Below, piece after piece: positions 9,510 through 19,445 of a DNA stretch of 64,000 nt (positions within the stretch are counted from its first letter, which is position 1; the number at the start of each line of letters is the position of its first letter). The notes below the pieces were generated by a model that saw only the letters and a list, made by a program, of their open reading frames with translations, was not told where the DNA came from and did not search any database. The position numbers and the translations under genes are program-made. Source of the DNA: Pseudozyma flocculosa PF-1 (taxonomy: Eukaryota > Basidiomycota > Ustilaginomycetes > Ustilaginales > Ustilaginaceae); contig NW_006920869.1 in NCBI RefSeq assembly GCF_000417875.1, forward strand, positions 1,171,759 to 1,235,758. The letters are read 5' to 3'.

Positions 9510-11453
9510 ATGTCGAAGCCATCTGCGCAGGACCAGATCGAGACCATCGCCCGCCCGCTCACATTTGCGCGCGGCAAGCGGGCACCGAACCGTTTGGCCA
9601 AGGTGAGTGTCGCGGGTGCCACCTCTCGCCCAAGTCGTCGTCTTTGCGAGCCTGCCGCCTGACTCGCAGTCGGTGTTCATGCCCGCCTCCCTCTGACAAT
9701 GTCGGCAGGCTCCGATGGAAGAGATGCTGGCTCAGATGGGCGGCGGTCCGCCGACGCCGGCCCACCTCGAGCTGTACCGCAGCTGGGCGCGCGGCGGCTG
9801 GGGCATGGTCATCACAGGCAACGTGGCCATCGACAACACCCACCTCGGCACGCCCTTTGATGTGACCACGCCCCCGGACAGCGCCAACGCCGCCGAGAGG
9901 CAGAGGTTCAAGCAGGCCTTCAAGCTCTACGCCGACGCCGTCACGGGACGGGATCAGGCCGACGTCGTGCCCTCTTCGCAGCGTCCGCTGGGCGTGGTGC
10001 AGCTGGTCCACGCCGGCCGCCAATCGATGCGTGGGTCGGGCAGGGGCATCATGACCGACCCCATCGCCCCCTCGACGGTGCCCATGCGACCCACGGCGCA
10101 CCTGGGGCCCTTTGGCACGGTGCTCGACAAGGTCATGTGGGGCACGCCCATCGAAATGTCGCTCCAGCAGGTGCAGTGGCTCAAGAACCGCTTCATCGAG
10201 GCCGCAAAGCTGTGCGAAGAGGCCGGGTTCGACGGCGTCGAGCTGCACGCCAGCCACGGGTACATGCTCGCCGCCTTCCTCAGCCCGCTCACCAACACGC
10301 GCAAGGACCAGTACGGCGGTGGCGCTGAGAACCGCGCAAGGCTGCTCCTCGAAATCGTCGACGGCGTGCGCGCAGCTACCGGCGACGACTTCCTCGTCGG
10401 CGTAAAGGTGAGCCAGCGTGCGTTTGCTGTTCGTTTTAGAGTGCTGGCTAAACTTCGATTCTGTCCTTCATCTGCCCCTACAGCTCAACTCGAGCGACTA
10501 CGTCCAGGGCGGTCTCACTGAGGAAGACGCCCTGCTGAACGTCCGATGGCTCGCCGAGAACGGGGGCGTAGACTTTGTCGAAATCAGCGGCGGCAACTAC
10601 GAGAACCCATGTAGGTCCCGCTGTGTCGGTCTCGCCCTCACCTGTGTCCTCTGAACGTCTCTTTCTGACGCTGTCATGCCCCGCGCTCCCTACGGCGGCA
10701 CCCTCCCACCAGCTTTTGTCATGGAGGGCTTCGACTCCGAGGCCGAAAAGGCCAAGGTATCGGGCAAGCAGTACCAGCCCAAGACTTCGAAGCGTACAGC
10801 GGCGCGGGAAGCCTTCTTCGCCTCGTTCTCGCGCCAGTGCCGCTCGGTCGTGACGCCGCCATCGTCTTCGCCCGAAGAGACGCGCCTCAAGCTGATTCTC
10901 ACGGGAGGCCTTCGGACCCGAGCTGGTATTGCCTCTGTCCTCTCGCCCTCCTCTGATCCGGACAACGATGGCGCCGGCGTCGACATGGCATGCCTGGGTC
11001 GGCCTGCTGCGCTGTATCCCGACCTGCCGCGCCGCCTCCTCGATCCGGCGCTCCCCGACATGGAAGCTGACACGCCGAGGTACACCATCCCAGCCGTCGG
11101 TGCGCTGGGTCTGCTGCCGATCAAGCTCGTCGGAGCAGGTTGGGGAACGTGAGTCTGCAAAAGGGAGCCCGCCTGTGTCCCCACAAGACTGCGCTGCTGA
11201 CAAAAGCTTCCTCGCCCGACCCTACACTCTCAGAATGTGGCACTCGCTCATGATGGCGCAGATCGCCATCGGATCGACGCCGGACCCAAAGGCTTCGGTC
11301 ATCAAGCTCTTCCGCGACCTCGCCGGCGCCCCGACGGGCAAGAAGCAGGCCGAGGGCGAGTCGCAGGGCGCCTTTTTGCTGCGCTGGGTGGCCATCATCG
11401 TCGTCTTCCTCGCCGTGGGACAAGGCCTCCTGTTCTCCTACCTCCGCTCGTGA
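9510..11453 (+). CDS. Old Yellow Enzyme-like NADH:flavin oxidoreductase with C-terminal membrane anchor
   Basis: Five exons: 9510-9602, 9709-10407, 10484-10610, 10713-11148 and 11234-11453, totalling 524 residues. It is an FMN-dependent ene-reductase-type TIM barrel: APMEEMLAQ near the N-terminus, LVHAGRQS, the FDGVELHASHGYMLAAFLSP segment with the substrate-binding His-x-x-His-like region, QYGGGAENRARLLLEIV, then VDFVEISGGNYENPSF and ILTGGLRTR on the FMN-phosphate side. The last ~30 residues form a hydrophobic helix (LLRWVAIIVVFLAVGQGLLF), unlike soluble yeast OYEs, which suggests tail anchoring to an ER or mitochondrial membrane. The natural substrate cannot be predicted. Its stop codon lies 130 nt from that of the convergent secreted-protein gene. 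Confidence 0.9.
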
Positions 11454-11582
11454 CGTGACTGTCACCGATGGGAACAAGGATCGGTTCGACATGGAGGGAG
11501 TTTAGAATCGACGGCGCATCGTTGCTTCTGCTTACAACGAAATGATCGTGGGGGGAACGACTGAGGACGCGGGGAAGAGGAC

Positions 11583-13445
11583 CTACAAGGGGCCATAGCG
11601 GCGACGCGGCGGAGGATCGTAGGGCGGCCATGACCTCGAGCTACTGATCTGCGTGTCAGGAGAAGCGACAAAGCTCGATCCGTCCGAGGAAGACGTGTAG
11701 ATCGAGGGAGATCGGGCATCGCTGGCGTAGCTGGAAGCTGGACTTCCGGGCAGACGACGGTTTTGGAAGGGCATTGAGCGGTGCTGCGACAGGGCTGAGG
11801 CGGGACTGCTGCCGGCGTCCAGGCTGTGACCCTGGCCGCTGAAGGGCGACCTCAAGCCGCTTCCAGATGTGTACGACTCGTCCATGGAGACTCGACCGCC
11901 GTTGGAGGCAGGCGAGGTCCTGCGCGAGGGAGGGGGAGCTCTGTACGGTGTCGAGGGCGAGGAAGAGCCTGTCTGTCGGCTGTAAGCCCGTCTTTGAGTG
12001 GTAGGGTCGTCGGCTGAGATGCGCTCCGACTCCAGGCGCCTGGGCGGGTCGACCAGATCGTTGCCGCCCCTGTATAGGGTGGATCGGTCCTGACCAGCGT
12101 GCGCCTCGCCGCGTGTGCGACTAGACGAGGCGAGACCGCTCGGCGCAAGACGCGAAGAGTAACTTGGCAAAGACGCTCCCGGCAAAGGACCTGCTTCATC
12201 GAGGTGGTCCGGATCGTTGTCTCGGTCCATCGATGTGCGACTACCTCCAGGCGGCGCCATTCGGGGCGACTCGTCCGCCTCGGAAGGATAACTTCTCGAC
12301 GAAGGGGCTGTGGAGAGGCTGTATCGGTTGGATCGGCCCTCTGCGATCGCCCAGCTGGGTGAGCTAGGACCGTCTGGTGAGAACCCGGAAGAGGCGGTAG
12401 CGAACGTTGACGGGTTCGACACTGCACCACCATCTGATGACGAGCGATACACGGGGAAGGCGGGCAAGCTCGCCGTCGAGCGAAGCGGGAATGGATCGGG
12501 AGAAGCTGGTGACAGTCTGGCGGCCGAGCGTTCGTCCTCGAAGCGGGTTCGGCGAGGCAGATTGACTGAGCCGCCCTGAGCGGGCAAGCCATGCTTGGAA
12601 TCGGCGAGCTGACCCTTGCCAAGGGCCTTGAGCTTTCCGAGCGTCTGCGATGCCAGCGAGGTGCGCTTGGGAGGCGCGACGCCGTTGCGACCGACCATAC
12701 GCGCCAGCTCTCTCGCCATGGCTTCCTGAGTCTTGGTGATCCTGTCGGCTTTTGCCTGCTTCTTGGCCAGGTTGCGCGAAAGTCTCTCGGTCTCGCGGGC
12801 CAGGGCCTCGGTCACTTCCTGGTTCTCCCGCAGTCCTTGGAGGAGCTGTTGGCGTAGCGGTGCCAGGATCTTGGACTTGGGATCGCCCGTGGACTCGGCA
12901 AGCTGCGCCTCGACGTTTTTGACCTTCTCCTGGTGCCTGTTCCGCGAACGCTCGACGAAGCCAAACTGGCCGGCCAGTGTGCTCCTCTGCGGCTCGTCTT
13001 CAGCTTTGATCGTGTTCGCTTTGACCACGTTGCCTGCATTGCTCGAGCTCGATGCGTCGAGCCGTTTCAGCCCATCGAGCTTGAGCAAGTCCTCACCGCC
13101 GATTGCCTTCTTTCCCGAGACGAACTGCTCGAGCGCATCTCGCTCCGCCGGGTCGTCGATGTGGAGAGGGACGTGGAACGTCTGATCGAAGAGCTCAAGC
13201 TTGAGGACGTTGGCAGGAGGGTGGATGGCATTCTTGATGTTTTTGACGATGTCGGAGGGCGAGACTGGGCTACGGCGTTCGAGGGTGGCACGGAGCGAGC
13301 GGTGTCGAAGATCGTCGACGGGTGCGAGGAAGGGAGAGTCGGCGGCAGGTAGAGCGCGTGCGGGTAGAGGGTCCGACAGAGAGAAAAGAGTCAAGGCAAG
13401 GAGGGAGGCAGAGTTGATCAAATGGCTGAACAGCATTGTGGACAC
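11583..13445 (-). CDS. Predicted secreted coiled-coil protein, unknown function
   Basis: Single exon, 620 residues. The N-terminus has a signal-peptide-like hydrophobic stretch (LLALTLFSLSDPLPARALPA, residues ~14-34). A hydrophilic region follows, then a long Glu/Lys/Gln/Arg-rich segment (about 160-260) with heptad-like spacing, for example EVTEALARETERLSRNLAKK, which predicts a coiled coil. The C-terminal ~330 residues are Ser/Pro/Arg-rich and probably disordered. I recognise no family. It is uninterrupted and has a good TATA box 85-92 nt upstream of the ATG. Signal peptide plus disordered tail could mean a secreted or cell-wall protein; alternatively the hydrophobic stretch could be a membrane anchor. 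Confidence 0.68.
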   Translation of the reverse strand: MSTMLFSHLINSASLLALTLFSLSDPLPARALPAADSPFLAPVDDLRHRSLRATLERRSPVSPSDIVKNIKNAIHPPANVLKLELFDQTFHVPLHIDDPAERDALEQFVSGKKAIGGEDLLKLDGLKRLDASSSSNAGNVVKANTIKAEDEPQRSTLAGQFGFVERSRNRHQEKVKNVEAQLAESTGDPKSKILAPLRQQLLQGLRENQEVTEALARETERLSRNLAKKQAKADRITKTQEAMARELARMVGRNGVAPPKRTSLASQTLGKLKALGKGQLADSKHGLPAQGGSVNLPRRTRFEDERSAARLSPASPDPFPLRSTASLPAFPVYRSSSDGGAVSNPSTFATASSGFSPDGPSSPSWAIAEGRSNRYSLSTAPSSRSYPSEADESPRMAPPGGSRTSMDRDNDPDHLDEAGPLPGASLPSYSSRLAPSGLASSSRTRGEAHAGQDRSTLYRGGNDLVDPPRRLESERISADDPTTQRRAYSRQTGSSSPSTPYRAPPPSRRTSPASNGGRVSMDESYTSGSGLRSPFSGQGHSLDAGSSPASALSQHRSMPFQNRRLPGSPASSYASDARSPSIYTSSSDGSSFVASPDTQISSSRSWPPYDPPPRRRYGPL

Positions 13446-14215
13446 GAGTCATGAACGGGGTCGAGGCAGCGTGGAGAAGGACGAAGGAAGAGGGGGGCGG
13501 GATGGGAGGCGGCGGAGATTCCTTTGGCGTTCTTATAGGCCGGCCCTCACTGATACAGGCCACTGGTCGCTACCCCCGGCCTGGTCTGATGCGCTTTGCG
13601 GGGCACAAAGGCGACGCCAGAACGCCTCCTGGCTCGGGGCTGAGCCGTGTGCGCCCCGAGTGCGGGGCTGTCGTCGCTGACCGTCCTGGCATGCTGGATC
13701 CATGGAGGCTGGCTGCATGGGGCCCGCACCTCGAAGGGTACTCACTGTTATTTTGCACGCACTTGTGACTGTCCGTGTCCCCCTCAATGGTCGAAAGGCC
13801 AAGACGCAGGGTAGGATGGGCTACGACGGTGTATCGAAGCAGGGGCCGGGTGGCGACGCGGCCCACGACCCGCGCGAGAGAGAGAGAAAGAGGGAACCTC
13901 CCCTGCTTCGGAGGAACGCAGGCCGCTAAACCCTTTTTGGGATGCAGCCGGCGCCCACTTTTTTTCTTCTTTGCCCAACGTCGCCGCCCGCCGGCCGGAG
14001 GGATGCGCAATGTGGCAGCATGCTCGCCTTTTATTCCGCCGTCATTCGACCGAGTCACTACCACCGCACGATCCACGTCCGTACCGCTCGTCGGCAACGA
14101 CATCACCACGCCATTGCCGTCTCCTCACAATCACCACCGTCCCTTGCCACTACCTCGAACGAACTCAGGGTCACGACTCACGCCTGCACCGACGCCCCGG
14201 GTCTCTCAGTCAAAC
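13446..14215. other. Divergent intergenic region, secreted protein / DAHP synthase
   Basis: 770 nt between two divergent genes. It contains the TATA box noted separately, a GAGA-type run near 13878-13890, a T-rich run near 13960-13970 and CA-rich sequence leading into the DAHP synthase start. The open frame crossing it in phase with DAHP synthase lacks any family similarity. Confidence 0.4.
13530..13537 (-). promoter_or_regulatory. TATA box of the secreted coiled-coil gene
   Basis: The minus strand reads TATAAGAA here, 85-92 nt upstream of the ATG at 13445, inside a strongly GC-rich stretch. Position and sequence suit a core promoter element. Confidence 0.6.
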
Positions 14216-16054
14216 ATGGCCACCCCCTCGCCCGCCGCCAGCTCTTCCTCGACGGCCGGCGTCGCCGCCGCCGCCGCCTACCATGCCAACCCGACCTGGA
14301 GGCAGAAGCACCAGGCGCAGCAGGTCGACTACCCGTCGCAGCAGGCCGTCGACTCGGTGCTGCAGCGTATCGGCAAGTTGCCCGGCCTCGTATCGCCCTA
14401 CGAGGTCGACCGCCTGCGCACCCAGCTCGCCGCCGTCGCAGAGGGCAAGGCCTTCCTCCTCCAGACGGGCGACTGCGCAGAGCTCTTCGACTACTGCAAC
14501 CCGGAACAGATCCAGGCGAAGCTCAAGCTCTCGCTGCTCATGAGCCTGATCCTCATCTGGGGCGCGCGCAAGCCCGTCGTCCGCATCGGAAGGATCGCGG
14601 GACAGTACGCCAAGCCCCGGTCCAAGCCCACCGAGACCATCGTCCGCGTCGACCCGCAGACGGGCAACACGACCAAGGAGGAGATCATCTCGTTTCGCGG
14701 CGACAACATCAACGCTTTCAGCCCGGACCCGCCCAGCGGCCGCATCCCGGACCCGGAGCGCCTCCTCCAGGCCTACTTCCACTCGGCGGCGACCGTCAAC
14801 CACATCCGCTCCGAGCTCTCGAGCGGGCTCGCTGATCTCCACGCCCCTCGCCAGTGGTCCTTCCAGCACGTCCAATCTCGGGCGCTGCAGGACGAGTTCG
14901 AGTCGGTCGTCGACAGCCTCACCGATGCGCTCGACTTTATGCGCACCATTGGCGCCGATCCGGGCGTGGGCAACAACAACGTCCTCAACTCGGTCGACTA
15001 CTTTATCAGCCACGAGGGCCTCGCACTCGACTACGAGGAGGCGTTGACGAGGCTCGTGCGGAGGCCGACGCCGTCCAACCCGTCCAGATCGACCTTCTCC
15101 CACGAGGCGGCGGCGGCGGCGGCGGCGGCAGCAGCAGCGGGAGGGGCCGACGGATCGTCGCAGAGCAATGAAGTCGAGGCGGTGGATCGCTACGCCCTTT
15201 CTGCCCACACCGTCTGGCTCGGCGACCGGACGCGGCAGCTCGACGGTGCCCACATGGACTACTTTGCCTCGATCCGCAACCCGGTCGGCATCAAGGTCGG
15301 GCCGTCGATGAAGCCGCAGGAGCTCATCGAGATCCTCGACATCCTCAACCCCGACGTTCCGCTGTCCTCGGGCTCAGACGAAGAGGGAGGTGAGGGCTCC
15401 CACAACGGTACCGTCCGCTACGGCAAGGAGAAGGGCCGCGTGATGGTCATCATCCGTCTTGGGGCCAGCAAGGTGGCGTCGCTCCTGCCGCCCCTCCTCT
15501 CGGCCATCGCCGCCTCGTCGCACTACGACTCGATCATCCTCCTGTGCGACCCCATGCACGGCAACACGCAGACGTCGCCCTACCCGCCCACGTCGACCGA
15601 CCCCTCGGCGCAGCCGCTCAAGACACGCTCGTTTGGCGACATCATCTCCGAGATCCTGCACTTCCTCGACATCATCTCGACCGACTTCCCCACGCTGCGC
15701 GTCGGCGGCGTGCACCTCGAGCTGACGGGCGACAAGGACGTCACCGAGTGCTTTGGCGGATCGATGCGCCTCCGCCCCGAGGATCTCGAGCGCGGCTACA
15801 AAAGCCACTGCGACCCGCGCCTCAACTTTGAGCAGAGCCTCGACGTCGCCTTCCTGCTGAGCCACTACTTCCGCAAGCAGAGGCTGCAGAAGCGCAAGCA
15901 GGCGGCCTGGGGTGGGAGCGGTGCCGAGGGAGCAGAAAAAGTGCCGGAGCCGCCAACGACCGAGGAGGTCAAGCTGCGGCAGAAGGCCATCATCGAGACG
16001 GGGTCGGGAGACGAGCTGCTGGCCCAGCTCATCTGCGGCATCACCTCGAGGTAA
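14216..16054 (+). CDS. Class II 3-deoxy-D-arabino-heptulosonate 7-phosphate (DAHP) synthase
   Basis: Catalyses the first shikimate-pathway step, joining phosphoenolpyruvate and erythrose 4-phosphate. Single exon, 612 residues from MATPSPAASS. All expected metal ligands of the class II (plant/mycobacterial type) family are visible: Cys87 in LLQTGDCAELF, His448 in CDPMHGNT, Glu in VHLELTGDKDVTEC, and Asp in YKSHCDPRLN. Other family signatures are NPTWRQ, PVVRIGRIAGQYAKPR, GDNINAF, SHEGLALDYE and NPVGIKVGPSM. It is longer than the usual ~460-residue enzymes because of a poly-Ala/Gly/Ser insert (~295-320), an acidic insert after NPDVPLSSGS (~385), a loop in YPPTSTDPSAQP and an extended basic C-terminus. 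Start chosen at the first ATG that precedes the conserved NPTW motif. Very secure. Confidence 0.96.
   Translation: MATPSPAASSSSTAGVAAAAAYHANPTWRQKHQAQQVDYPSQQAVDSVLQRIGKLPGLVSPYEVDRLRTQLAAVAEGKAFLLQTGDCAELFDYCNPEQIQAKLKLSLLMSLILIWGARKPVVRIGRIAGQYAKPRSKPTETIVRVDPQTGNTTKEEIISFRGDNINAFSPDPPSGRIPDPERLLQAYFHSAATVNHIRSELSSGLADLHAPRQWSFQHVQSRALQDEFESVVDSLTDALDFMRTIGADPGVGNNNVLNSVDYFISHEGLALDYEEALTRLVRRPTPSNPSRSTFSHEAAAAAAAAAAAGGADGSSQSNEVEAVDRYALSAHTVWLGDRTRQLDGAHMDYFASIRNPVGIKVGPSMKPQELIEILDILNPDVPLSSGSDEEGGEGSHNGTVRYGKEKGRVMVIIRLGASKVASLLPPLLSAIAASSHYDSIILLCDPMHGNTQTSPYPPTSTDPSAQPLKTRSFGDIISEILHFLDIISTDFPTLRVGGVHLELTGDKDVTECFGGSMRLRPEDLERGYKSHCDPRLNFEQSLDVAFLLSHYFRKQRLQKRKQAAWGGSGAEGAEKVPEPPTTEEVKLRQKAIIETGSGDELLAQLICGITSR
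15107..15139 (+). repeat. GCN trinucleotide repeat coding poly-alanine
   Basis: Eleven consecutive Ala codons (seven GCG, three GCA, one GCG) within the DAHP synthase insert. This is a slippage-prone tract that probably varies in length between strains. Confidence 0.85.
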
Positions 16055-16982
16055 TTGTTCGACCGCGTGCGTGCTCCAGAACATTGACCGGCAGTGATGG
16101 CCAGCGCGGTGCGAATGCGCCCGGGAATGCAAAAAGGGACGCTCAGTTGCTCTTCCCAGCCTCGAACCTGGTCTGGTCTGTGCGGCTGCTGGATCGCCCT
16201 TTGGCGACTGACCGTGCGCGTTTGTGAAGTGCAGGCAGCAGGGTATTGCGCCAGTCTGGGATGACTTTTGGCCAGAGCCGGCCTGGCGTGCATACGTCGC
16301 GTAGAGACGAGCCATGCGCCGCTTCGCTGCGATGTCGAGGAGAGCGGGTTGCCGCTAGCCAGATCGGAGCTGAGCTCGGCCGTCGAGCTGGCTGACTTTG
16401 GGCCACGATCCGCGTCCCCGCCGTTGCTGCCAACTGGCGCCGCCCTCACGGGCCCTTGTGGCGCTTCGATAAGCCAGGTGACTGATAGCGAGCCAAGCCG
16501 GATCGTCGCGTGCCGGGACTTGCCCGCTCGTCTGCTAACCGTGGCCGCGAGATGGTCGCGAGGACCGACGATGGCGCCACGGAGCCCCGACCAATCGCGA
16601 TGGCTCGATCCGCGCGAGAGCACCAGGCGCAAGGAGGAGACTGGCGGTTGAAGCCCAGCGTCGAGAGGGAGAGTCGTTGATGGTGTGGCGACGACGAGCA
16701 GCGGCAACATGGGCAGGACGTCACGTATACAGATCAACTCCTCACCGTTATGAGCCAGGCTTGTCCCCCATCCCCTCCCTCAGCTCGACATCCTCGCCTC
16801 CCTCTCCGCTCGACTCCCTCGACTTCCTCCCTCGTCCTCAGCCTTGTCCAGCCGCCGCTCTTTACCCATCGCTTTCCTTGTTGCTTTGCTTCCCCTATCC
16901 TCCTTCGCCCGACATCGACCCATCCGTTGGCCCCCCTCCTTCGCCCGGCACCGTTCCCTCGGTCGAGTCGACCGCCCTCGCC
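16055..16982. other. Intergenic upstream of the secreted protease
   Basis: 928 nt with no supportable gene. The last 250 nt before the protease ATG are strongly pyrimidine-rich (CCTC/TCC repeats), which looks like a fungal 5' leader or core promoter. Open frames here on both strands lack family features. Confidence 0.45.
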
Positions 16983-17837
16983 ATGCGCTTTGCTCTCTTC
17001 TGCCTCCTTTTCCTCGCCTCGACGTCGTCGCTGTCGCTGGCCACGCCCGTCCTGCCCCACGAGCCGCGCCAGTTTGACCTGCATTTCTGGGCGCCATTTG
17101 CCTCGTCGACGATCCACCCGGGCGTCAACGCACTGACGAGCGGCAGCTGCACCGCCAACTTCATCTTTGTCCAGGGCAGCGAGGTCTACATCGGCCAGGC
17201 CGCCCACTGCGCCAGCAGGTCGAGGACCGAGACCAACGGCTGCCGCGCCGAGACCATGCCCGAGGGCACGCGCGTCATCATCACGGGCGCCAGCGCCCCC
17301 GGCCGCCTCGTCTACTCGTCGTGGGACCGCATGAAGCGGCGCAACGAGCAGAACGACGACGTCTGCGGCTACAACGACCTCGCCCTGGTCCGCATCGACC
17401 CGCGCGACCACGCCCGCGTCAACCCGTCGCTGCCGAGGTTTGGCGGTCCCACGGGCCTCCGCACCGACGTGCTGCAGGCCAACGAGACCATCTACGGCTA
17501 CGGCAACTCGACGCTGCGCATGGGCAAGTCGGAGCTGAGCCCCAAGTTTGGCCGCGTTATCCGTCCGCAGGGCAACGGCTGGTCCTACCTGGTCCAGGTG
17601 CAGCCGACGGGCATCCCCGGCGACAGCGGCAGCGGCTTCATCGACCGCGAGGGCAAGGCGTTTGGCGTGCTCGCCACGCTCCAGGAGCGCACGAGGATCA
17701 ACGGCATCGGCAACCTCGACCGGGAGCTCGAGTACGCCAGGACCTTTTCCGACTTTGCCAACTTGCAGCTTGTCTTGGGCACCGAGCCCTTCAACGTGGA
17801 GCTGGCGGCCGAGGCCGATGGCCTGGACTGGGATTGA
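16983..17837 (+). CDS. Secreted trypsin-like (S1-fold) serine protease
   Basis: Single exon, 284 residues. A clear signal peptide covers residues 1-20 (FALFCLLFLASTSSLSLA), with cleavage likely before TPVLP. The catalytic triad can be read as His75 in GQAAHC, Asp132 in YNDLALVRI and Ser215 in GDSGSG. Cysteines flank the His and Asp regions and could form disulfides. The compact size and GDSGSG active site resemble chymotrypsin-like endopeptidases of bacterial/fungal type more than animal trypsin. It is probably exported to digest extracellular or host protein; substrate preference is unknown. The first ATG before the signal sequence was taken as the start although the frame is open further upstream. 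Confidence 0.87.
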   Translation: MRFALFCLLFLASTSSLSLATPVLPHEPRQFDLHFWAPFASSTIHPGVNALTSGSCTANFIFVQGSEVYIGQAAHCASRSRTETNGCRAETMPEGTRVIITGASAPGRLVYSSWDRMKRRNEQNDDVCGYNDLALVRIDPRDHARVNPSLPRFGGPTGLRTDVLQANETIYGYGNSTLRMGKSELSPKFGRVIRPQGNGWSYLVQVQPTGIPGDSGSGFIDREGKAFGVLATLQERTRINGIGNLDRELEYARTFSDFANLQLVLGTEPFNVELAAEADGLDWD

Positions 17838-17983
17838 CGGGTGGCGGCGAGGTGCGACGAGGTGATCCGCTTGAGATCGCCCACCGGCCGGGGTTTTGCA
17901 CGCGGCGGCGTTGTCGTCTTCCCTTGCCCTTCTCTTTCCGGTCCGCTTGACGGTGATGCGCGATGGACGCTATGGTCTCTGCT

Positions 17984-18322
17984 CTACCAATCAAAGGCGC
18001 CCGGCATCGACTTTGCCTCTTCGACTTTAGAGTTTGCCTTTTCGCTCTGCTTGTGCGCGGGATCGATGGCGTGCGGACCCCATCTCTGCGACCAGGCGAG
18101 CTTCTCTTCCTTCCAGAGCGTCTTTACGCACGGATCGCAGCTGCTTCCGCAGCAGTCGGAGGGCGCGGGCGGCGGGGGTGGGTCGTTGTGCGGTCTCGAG
18201 GCGGCCTTTATGAGCTGCTTTTTGCGCGTGTTTGTGAGCTTGCGCTGTGCGAGGATGGAGGGCACCTCTGCGGGGTCCGCGAAGGCCGGTTGTGGCGACG
18301 CTGCGAGGTCCGGATCGGTCAT
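17984..18322 (-). CDS. Small protein with oxidoreductase-like (OXLD1-type) domain
   Basis: Single exon, 112 residues. The core reads PPPPPAPSDCCGSSCDPCVK followed by EEKLAW, matching the short Cys-rich oxidoreductase-like domain with its CCxSxCxxCV arrangement found in mitochondrial OXLD1-like proteins and at the N-terminus of some fungal proteins. The four cysteines may bind a metal or form disulfides; no enzymatic activity is proven for the family. The N-terminal half is Ala/Pro-rich with a basic patch (RKLTNTRKKQLIK). It is divergently arranged with the alpha/beta hydrolase gene. Confidence 0.78.
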   Translation of the reverse strand: MTDPDLAASPQPAFADPAEVPSILAQRKLTNTRKKQLIKAASRPHNDPPPPPAPSDCCGSSCDPCVKTLWKEEKLAWSQRWGPHAIDPAHKQSEKANSKVEEAKSMPGAFDW

Positions 18323-18599
18323 GCTAGGCGCTCAGCCTTGTCCGCGGTTGCTTGCCGGAGGATGAGGTGGTTGGTGGAAAGAGACGAAGGAGTAGAATAG
18401 GAGTGGTCGAGTCGGGTTTCTTCGGGAGGGGCCAGTCGGCCGCCTTCGAGGGGCAGACTGTCTGGTGGGACCCTGCATCTCGGGTTGCGTGGGGGTTGGT
18501 TACACGACTCCCTCCGCCTGGACCATGCGCATCTTGCTTCGCCCACAACGTCCACCTCCTCGTCCCTCTGGACAGTCTTCTAGCGCTTGGCTGCCGGCC

Positions 18600-19445
18600 A
18601 TGGTCCACTACGCCAGCTGCACCACGGTGCTCCAGTCCCTCTCGAACGGCTACACTCTCGAGACGCAGATCCAGGACCCGCCACCAACATCGTCAGCGCC
18701 GGATCAGCACGGGCCACGGGGCATCGCTCTACTCGCCCATCCCCTCGGTCGCCTCGGCGGCAGCCTGCACGACCCGGTGATCCGGACGCTCTCGCACCGC
18801 TTGGTCACGCTAGGCTACCGCGCCGTCGCATTCAACTCGCGCGGCGTCGGGCAGAGCTCCGGCTCGCCCTCCTGGACTGGCGCGGGGGAGTGCGAAGACA
18901 TCCAGCTGCTCCTTCGCCACTGCCTCGAGACATGGATGTCGGACTGCGAGCGGAGAGCAGAGAGGGAGGTGGACGTCGTCGTCGTCGGGTACTCGGCGGG
19001 CGGGCTGTACGCTTCGAAGCTCGACCTCGACCAGGCGCTCCGGGGCTACGAGCGCAGGTGCGAGGTGCGGCTTCGTCTCGTCCTCGTCTCCTACCCGCTC
19101 GACGTCGTGTGGGCCCTCTCCATCTTCCGCACCGCAAGCTACACCGCTGGCCTCGAGAAGCTCCTGATTCTCGATCCCGCGACCGCGTCCGAGTCCTCGG
19201 AGTCGACAGCAACAGAGACAGTTGCGCCGCATCCAGCCTCGCTCCTCGCTTTGTATGGCGATCAGGATCAGTTCACAAAGGTCAGCAGCTACGACGCCTG
19301 GGTCGAGAGGCTCAAGTGCCTTGCCCAGGGCCAGGAACGGGTCACGGCCGTCAAGTTCCAGGGTGCCGATCACTTCTGGCGGAGCAAAGAGCTGCTCGAT
19401 CAGCTGGCGGACACCGTCGAGCGGTGGCTCCAGACCGCGTCATGA
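18600..19445 (+). CDS. Alpha/beta hydrolase-fold protein
   Basis: Single exon, 281 residues from MVHYASCTTV. Features are an oxyanion-strand region IALLAHPLGRLGG, the AFNSRGVGQSSG motif after the second strand, nucleophile Ser132 in VVGYSAGG (GxSxG), a candidate acid in LYGDQDQF (Asp221/223) and His258 in QGADHFW. The pattern resembles the bacterial/fungal esterase-like group with an HPxG...RG.G.S signature rather than lipases or epoxide hydrolases. Substrate unknown. An in-frame ATG at 18525 would add 25 residues rich in Pro and Arg; I prefer the later start because the conserved fold begins after it, but the earlier one is possible. Confidence 0.82.
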   Translation: MVHYASCTTVLQSLSNGYTLETQIQDPPPTSSAPDQHGPRGIALLAHPLGRLGGSLHDPVIRTLSHRLVTLGYRAVAFNSRGVGQSSGSPSWTGAGECEDIQLLLRHCLETWMSDCERRAEREVDVVVVGYSAGGLYASKLDLDQALRGYERRCEVRLRLVLVSYPLDVVWALSIFRTASYTAGLEKLLILDPATASESSESTATETVAPHPASLLALYGDQDQFTKVSSYDAWVERLKCLAQGQERVTAVKFQGADHFWRSKELLDQLADTVERWLQTAS

